From contig OZ244045.1 in assembly GCA_965215295.1 (NCBI GenBank), positions 3,162,001-3,226,000 on the forward strand: a stretch of DNA of 64,000 nt, read 5' to 3'. The notes beneath the pieces are model-generated. The model was given only the letters and a program-made list of their open reading frames with translations, was not told the origin of the DNA and did no database searches. This stretch comes from HK1 sp965215295 (lineage in GTDB: Bacteria > Pseudomonadota > Gammaproteobacteria > HK1). The position numbers were made by a program, and so were the translations under genes. Below are positions 60,180 through 64,000 of the stretch, in pieces. The first letter of the stretch is position 1. Each line of letters starts with the position of its first letter.

Positions 60180-61592
60180 GTGACAGCGATCATCGGCAAG
60201 GCGATTCCACCGCAGCGGCAGCGGGTGCTCGACGCGCTCGCGCTGCGTGAGCCGGACCGGGTGCCGGTCGGGCTCTGGGGCACCATCGAGGGGTACCAGA
60301 ACCTGCGGCGCGGGATCGGCATGGACTACAAGGCCGACCCGAAGGACTACCGGACCGGCTCGACCACCTGGACCACGGACGTGAGCTTCGAGCTCGACCT
60401 CGCCGACCGGCTCGGGCTCGACTTCGTGCGCATCTCGGCCGGCTCGCCCGGCGGCTCCCCCGGTTTCCGCCCCATCAAGTTCGAGGAAGTGCCCTTCGAC
60501 ATGGGCATTCCCCCGCCCGACGTCGAGATCAACGTCGACGAATGGGGGGTCATCCGCAAGTGGACCCCGCACGAGCAGGGCGGCTACTACGAGATGATCG
60601 GCTACCCGCTCTTCCACGCCACCAGCGCGCCGCTCGAGGAGGGCCTGCGCGAGCTGGAGGCGTACCCCTGGCCCGACCCCCGGGACACCTCGGTGTTCGA
60701 CGACGCCCCCATCCCCGGCATGACGCTCCGCGAGTACTGCCGGTTCGTCCGCGAGGAGACGCCTTTCGCGCTCATGGGGCAGGGCGGACGCGGCGGGCTG
60801 TTCGAGCAGGCGAAGTACATGGTCGGCTACGCGAAGATCTTCTCCGACTTCATCGAGTCGCCCGAGTTCCTCGACGCGATGCTGCACAAGCTGGTCGACA
60901 TCGAGATCGAATTCGCCAAGGCGATCATCGACGAGTGCGGCGAGTACTTCGACTGGATCCGCCTGAGCCCCGAGGACCTCGCGAGCGAGAAGACCGCGTT
61001 CCTCTCGCTGCCGATGTACGAGCACCAGCTCCTGCCGCACTACAAGCGCTGCTACACCGAGATCAAGGAGCACTACCTGACGAAGAACCCGAACGGCAAG
61101 CTCCAGTTCCACTCCTGCGGCGCGATCCCGGAGCCCTTCATGCGCGGGCTGCTCGACTGCTCCGTCGACGGCTACGACAGCCTGCCGCCGAAGGTCGCCC
61201 GCCACTCGAACCCGTCCGCGAAGAAGCGCCAGCTCGGCAAGGAGATGTTCTTCTACGGCGGGATCGACGTGCAGGAGACGCTGCCCTGGGGGTCGGTCGA
61301 GGACGTGCGCAACGAGGTCCGCGAGCGCATCTGGGAGATGGGCCACGGCGGCGGCTACCTCCTGAGCTCCTCCCACCGCCTGGAGCACGACGTCCCGATC
61401 GAGAACACCCTCGCGATGATCGAGGAGTGCAAGGAGTACGGTGTCTATCCGCTGCCGCAGGACCCGCCTCCCGGCGCGGACACCGGCGCGGGCTACGAGC
61501 CCTGGACCGGAGACCGGAAGAAGCGGCGCAAGCGCCGTCCCAAGCCGGAAGCGGTCGAGCCACGCCCGCTTGCGCCGGACAACCAGGATTGA
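60180..61592 (+). CDS. UroD-like corrinoid methyltransferase
   Basis: 470 residues. Uroporphyrinogen decarboxylase superfamily but not HemE: it is longer and lacks the HemE signatures. The metal-binding H-x-C of MtaA/MtbA-type methyltransferases appears as LQFHSCGAIPEPF near residue 320. The start RQRVLDALALREPDRVPVGLWG is typical of the family. The next gene encodes a corrinoid protein, so it probably moves a methyl group between corrinoid and an acceptor, or demethylates a substrate. The C-terminal tail (GDRKKRRKRRPKPEAVEPRP) is unusually basic. Start GTG 60180 with AGGAGGTGA upstream. Substrate unknown. Confidence 0.82.
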   Translation: MTAIIGKAIPPQRQRVLDALALREPDRVPVGLWGTIEGYQNLRRGIGMDYKADPKDYRTGSTTWTTDVSFELDLADRLGLDFVRISAGSPGGSPGFRPIKFEEVPFDMGIPPPDVEINVDEWGVIRKWTPHEQGGYYEMIGYPLFHATSAPLEEGLRELEAYPWPDPRDTSVFDDAPIPGMTLREYCRFVREETPFALMGQGGRGGLFEQAKYMVGYAKIFSDFIESPEFLDAMLHKLVDIEIEFAKAIIDECGEYFDWIRLSPEDLASEKTAFLSLPMYEHQLLPHYKRCYTEIKEHYLTKNPNGKLQFHSCGAIPEPFMRGLLDCSVDGYDSLPPKVARHSNPSAKKRQLGKEMFFYGGIDVQETLPWGSVEDVRNEVRERIWEMGHGGGYLLSSSHRLEHDVPIENTLAMIEECKEYGVYPLPQDPPPGADTGAGYEPWTGDRKKRRKRRPKPEAVEPRPLAPDNQD

Positions 61593-61602
61593 GGACCGGT
61601 CC

Positions 61603-62451
61603 ATGCCTCTCATCATCGATACCGAGCAGGACTTCGACATCGAGGATCTCCAGTACGACATCGAGGACTCCCGCGAGACCGACCGCTGGACCGATGCGCC
61701 GCCGGAGATCAAGGAGCTGTTCCACGTGATCGAGTGGAACATCATCGACGGCGAGCACGAGGACACCGTCGACCTCATCCGGCCGGCGCTCGACGCGGAA
61801 GTCACCGCCCGGACCCTGATCGCGGGGCCGATGGCCACCGGCATCGCCGAGGTCGGCCGCCGGTTCAAGATGGACGAGTACTTCCTCCCCGAGGTGATGA
61901 TGTCGGCGAAGTGCATGCACGCCGCCCTCGCGATCCTCAAGCCGCTCATCATCGCGGAGAAGACCGAGGAGATCGGCACCGTCGTGGTGGGCACCGTGCA
62001 GGGCGACCTGCACGACATCGGCAAGAAGATCGTGGCGATGATGCTCGAAGCGGCCGGCTTCACCGTGGTGGACCTCGGGGTCACGGTGCCGCCGGAGGAC
62101 TTCATCGCCGCCATCCGCGAGCACCGGCCCCAGATCGTCGGCTTCTCCTCGCTGCTCACCACCACCATGAACATGCAGTGGGAGACGCTGAAGCTCATCA
62201 CCGCGGAAGGGCTGCGCGAGGACGTGAAGGTGTTCGTCGGCGGCGCCCCGATCAGCCAGGCGTGGTGCGACAAGATCGGTGCCGACGCCTACGCGGCGGA
62301 CGCGCTCATCGCGGTCGACAAGGCCCGGGCGTGCGTGAACGAGTTCGAGGCCTGGAAGGGCGGCGACCCCGCCCTGCACGCGGCGATGCTCGCCCTGGAC
62401 GCGGAGCGCGAGGCGCAGAAGCTCGCGCAGGCCGAGGCGGCGGTGGGCTGA
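61603..62451 (+). CDS. Corrinoid (B12-binding) methyl carrier protein
   Basis: 282 residues. An N-terminal acidic segment (DTEQDFDIEDLQYDIEDSRE) is followed by the helical cap (TLIAGPMATGIAEVGRRFKMDEYFLPEVMMSAKCMHAAL) and the Rossmann domain with the cobalt-ligand motif GTVQGDLHDIGKKIVAMML (D-x-H-x-x-G), then VGFSSLLTTTMN and VFVGGAPISQAWCDKIGADAY. It carries a methyl group on cobalt between two methyltransferases. It lies 10 bp after the UroD-like gene. The acidic extension opposite the basic tail of that protein could aid their contact. Confidence 0.92.
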   Translation: MPLIIDTEQDFDIEDLQYDIEDSRETDRWTDAPPEIKELFHVIEWNIIDGEHEDTVDLIRPALDAEVTARTLIAGPMATGIAEVGRRFKMDEYFLPEVMMSAKCMHAALAILKPLIIAEKTEEIGTVVVGTVQGDLHDIGKKIVAMMLEAAGFTVVDLGVTVPPEDFIAAIREHRPQIVGFSSLLTTTMNMQWETLKLITAEGLREDVKVFVGGAPISQAWCDKIGADAYAADALIAVDKARACVNEFEAWKGGDPALHAAMLALDAEREAQKLAQAEAAVG

Positions 62452-62530
62452 GGGTCGGGCGGGTCCGTTCGAGTGGGCCGAGACATCTTTCATCTTTCCG
62501 GATCCCCGGGTCCCCGGATCCCGCGAGACG

Positions 62531-63670
62531 ATGGGCCGCGAGATCCGTGACCACCGTGACGAAATGTCCATCCCTCGCCTGAGTCCCAACGTGCTGCGGC
62601 CCCTCGCCGGCGCGGCGGCGTGGCTGCTGCTCGGTCTGACCGGAATCGTCGGGGCGGGCTGGGGCTACGGACTGTTCTTCGCATCGCTGCTGCTGCTCGC
62701 CGGGGCCGCGGTCGCCCTTGCGCTGCTGGCCCTGACCCGCGCCTTCGACACCGATCGGCTACGCGGCAGCGCCGCCTGGCTGGGGCTCATCGGGGCATGG
62801 CTCTACGTGTGGGCGGTGGGCGCCCTTGCCGGCCACTACACCCACGAGACGTTCGCGGGGCGCATGGAGCTGCGGTGGATCCTGTTCGGCCCCGCGGTGC
62901 TGGCCGCCCTGGTGGTGCTCGACATCGGGCTGTACCGGGCCCTCGTCGGCCGGAACCTGCCGACCTGGAACCGCTACCGGGGCGTGCTCCGCCGGGAGCT
63001 CGCCGACCCGCGGGCGATGCGCCGGACGCTGGTCGACGACGTCATCCTCCACCGCACGCTGCTGTCGGTGAGCGGCTTCCGCTGGCTCAAGCACACCCTC
63101 ATCTTCTGGGGCTTCGGGCTGATGTTCGCGACGGAGCTACTCGCGGTGTTCGTGCGCGAAGGGTTCCCGGCGTTCGGCTGGCCGGACGTCTGGGAGGTGG
63201 CGTCCCACCCGGTGCGGCTCGCTTTCGACTTCGTCTACGACTTCACCGGCCTGATGGTGCTGGTGGGGTGCGTGCTGGCCATCGGGTGGCGCATCAAGGT
63301 CGGCGGCGCCGAGGAGCGGAAGTACACCGATACGCCCACCGCGGTGTTCCTGCTCCTGGTGGTGTCGAGCGGCTTCGTGGTGGAGGGAATGCGTCTGGCC
63401 GCGCTCCCCTGGACGCTGCACGGCGTTTCGTTCGTGGGCAGCGCGTTCGCGATGGCGACGCCCGCCGCGGCGGGGCCGGGCTCCACGGCGTACGAAGTGC
63501 TGTGGCTGGTCCACGTGCTGGGGTCATGCGCGTTCATCGCCTGGGTGCCGGTGAAGCGCCTGGTGCACTCGTGCGCGACCCCGATGGGGCGGCTGATGCA
63601 CTCGCAGCGCGGACTGCTCGCGGCGAAGAAGCAGGCGGCGCTCACCGGACTGATGATGAGACGCACGTAA
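62531..63670 (+). CDS. Nitrate-reductase-gamma-like membrane protein
   Basis: 379 residues, about eight helices. The part from SGFRWLKHTLIFWGFGLMFATELL onward, with histidines in LKHTL, VASHPVRLAFDF and LWLVHVLGSCAFIAWVPVKRLVHS, resembles the cytochrome b subunits of the NarI/DsrM/HdrE type, which pass electrons from quinols to soluble partners. Here it may supply electrons to reactivate oxidised cobalamin in the adjacent corrinoid system; that is inference. The start could be ATG 62531 or 62564. Confidence 0.65.
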   Translation: MGREIRDHRDEMSIPRLSPNVLRPLAGAAAWLLLGLTGIVGAGWGYGLFFASLLLLAGAAVALALLALTRAFDTDRLRGSAAWLGLIGAWLYVWAVGALAGHYTHETFAGRMELRWILFGPAVLAALVVLDIGLYRALVGRNLPTWNRYRGVLRRELADPRAMRRTLVDDVILHRTLLSVSGFRWLKHTLIFWGFGLMFATELLAVFVREGFPAFGWPDVWEVASHPVRLAFDFVYDFTGLMVLVGCVLAIGWRIKVGGAEERKYTDTPTAVFLLLVVSSGFVVEGMRLAALPWTLHGVSFVGSAFAMATPAAAGPGSTAYEVLWLVHVLGSCAFIAWVPVKRLVHSCATPMGRLMHSQRGLLAAKKQAALTGLMMRRT

Positions 63671-63708
63671 CGCAACGGGATGGATGATCGACACGGGACC
63701 TGACGACC

Positions 63709-64000
63709 ATGGCCACCAACGTCATCGGCATATTCGGAAAGACCTGCAGCGCCAAGTCCGACGTGGCGCGCGAGCTCTCGCGCATGACCGGCAACAAGGT
63801 CAAGCACCCGGGCGAGATGATCACGACCCGCGCCCGCATGTCCGGCCTCGCCACCGGCCGGGACGTCGCGGACAAGTGGCATCGCGACGTCGACGGGGAC
63901 ACGGTCCGGGCGGCGGACGCGCTGGCCGGCCTCGACGAGCTCTGGATCATGGAGAGCGGCCTGCTCGACGCCGTGCTCGGACCGAGGGACGACGTGTTCT
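63709..64000 (+). CDS. P-loop kinase-like protein, partial
   Basis: The first 97 residues; continues past the right edge. A P-loop-like GIFGKTCSAKSDVARELSRM follows the first strand, in which alanine replaces the usual second glycine of G-x4-G-K-S. Then TTRARMSGLATGRDVADKWHRD and LDELWIMESGLLDAVL resemble cytidylate/shikimate-kinase folds. It lies 39 bp after the membrane protein and is probably in the same operon. Function not assignable. Confidence 0.55.
   Translation, partial: MATNVIGIFGKTCSAKSDVARELSRMTGNKVKHPGEMITTRARMSGLATGRDVADKWHRDVDGDTVRAADALAGLDELWIMESGLLDAVLGPRDDVF

Noticed and set aside
61718..61733. TGTTCCACGTGATCGA as a third parS site
   Set aside because: Only one half fits; the other half lacks GGAAC/GAAAC. 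It is ordinary coding sequence (FHVIEW) in the corrinoid protein.

Overview
This is 64 kb of GC-rich chromosome from a bacterium with the gene order of a gammaproteobacterium: gyrB-recF-dnaN-dnaA facing rpmH-rnpA-yidC-mnmE, ftsY-ftsE-ftsX-rpoH, a coxBAC/ctaG/SURF1 cluster, and gltB-gltD. GyrB carries the long insertion usual in this class. I cannot name the genus. The origin of replication very probably lies in the window: a 201-bp dnaN-dnaA gap holds several DnaA-box-like sites, and two parS-like palindromes lie inside recF.

Layout. 1-8.7 kb (minus strand): a crotonase fragment, an orphan solute-binding protein, a BCCT osmolyte transporter, then two adjacent bufferin operons, one of type 1 (bufA1-B1-C1 plus a DoxX protein) and one of type 2 (bufA2-B2-C2). 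Bufferins are small exported copper-binding peptides modified by DUF692 enzymes. In both operons a very stable hairpin separates bufA from bufB. 8.9-15 kb: glutamate synthase gltD and gltB. 15.2-20.7 kb: a 5.4-kb island bounded by inverted, truncated IS ends and by a 16-bp direct repeat. Its only cargo is a 1515-residue autotransporter whose 5' coding region contains an uninterrupted run of 37 C. The run lies between a well-placed ATG and the signal peptide, and its present length keeps the frame open. This looks like a mobile, phase-variable surface protein and is the most notable object in the window.

21-29 kb: hemE, a DUF368 undecaprenyl-phosphate transporter, mutM, ferredoxin, coaD, rsmD, ftsYEX and rpoH. 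29-38 kb: a caa3-type cytochrome oxidase cluster that includes a 41-residue assembly protein but no heme A synthase (COX15) gene, then DUF2244, bioC and comF. 39-50.5 kb: the origin region. A complete 1572-bp IS (6-bp target duplication) sits between dnaA and rpmH, immediately upstream of a likely rpmH promoter, and its left end is identical over 33 bp to the ends of the autotransporter island. 50.6-54.3 kb: an acyl-CoA dehydrogenase homolog lacking the usual catalytic glutamate (possibly a 3-sulfinopropionyl-CoA desulfinase) and a tungstate ABC transporter (tupBCA) whose ribosome-binding site lies in a hairpin. 54.4-58 kb: a two-gene restriction-modification module and an MFS transporter. 58.3-64 kb: proC, a YggT protein, and an incomplete corrinoid methyl-transfer cluster (UroD-like methyltransferase, corrinoid protein, membrane cytochrome, P-loop protein) preceded by three 18-bp tandem repeats.

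How it fits together: alongside core replication, division and respiration genes, the accessory content points to metal handling (two bufferin systems, tungstate uptake), sulfur/one-carbon metabolism (desulfinase-like enzyme, corrinoid methyl transfer, BCCT uptake) and a switchable surface protein. Such a mix would suit a host-associated or marine bacterium, but that lifestyle is inference. I saw no tRNA, rRNA or CRISPR array.
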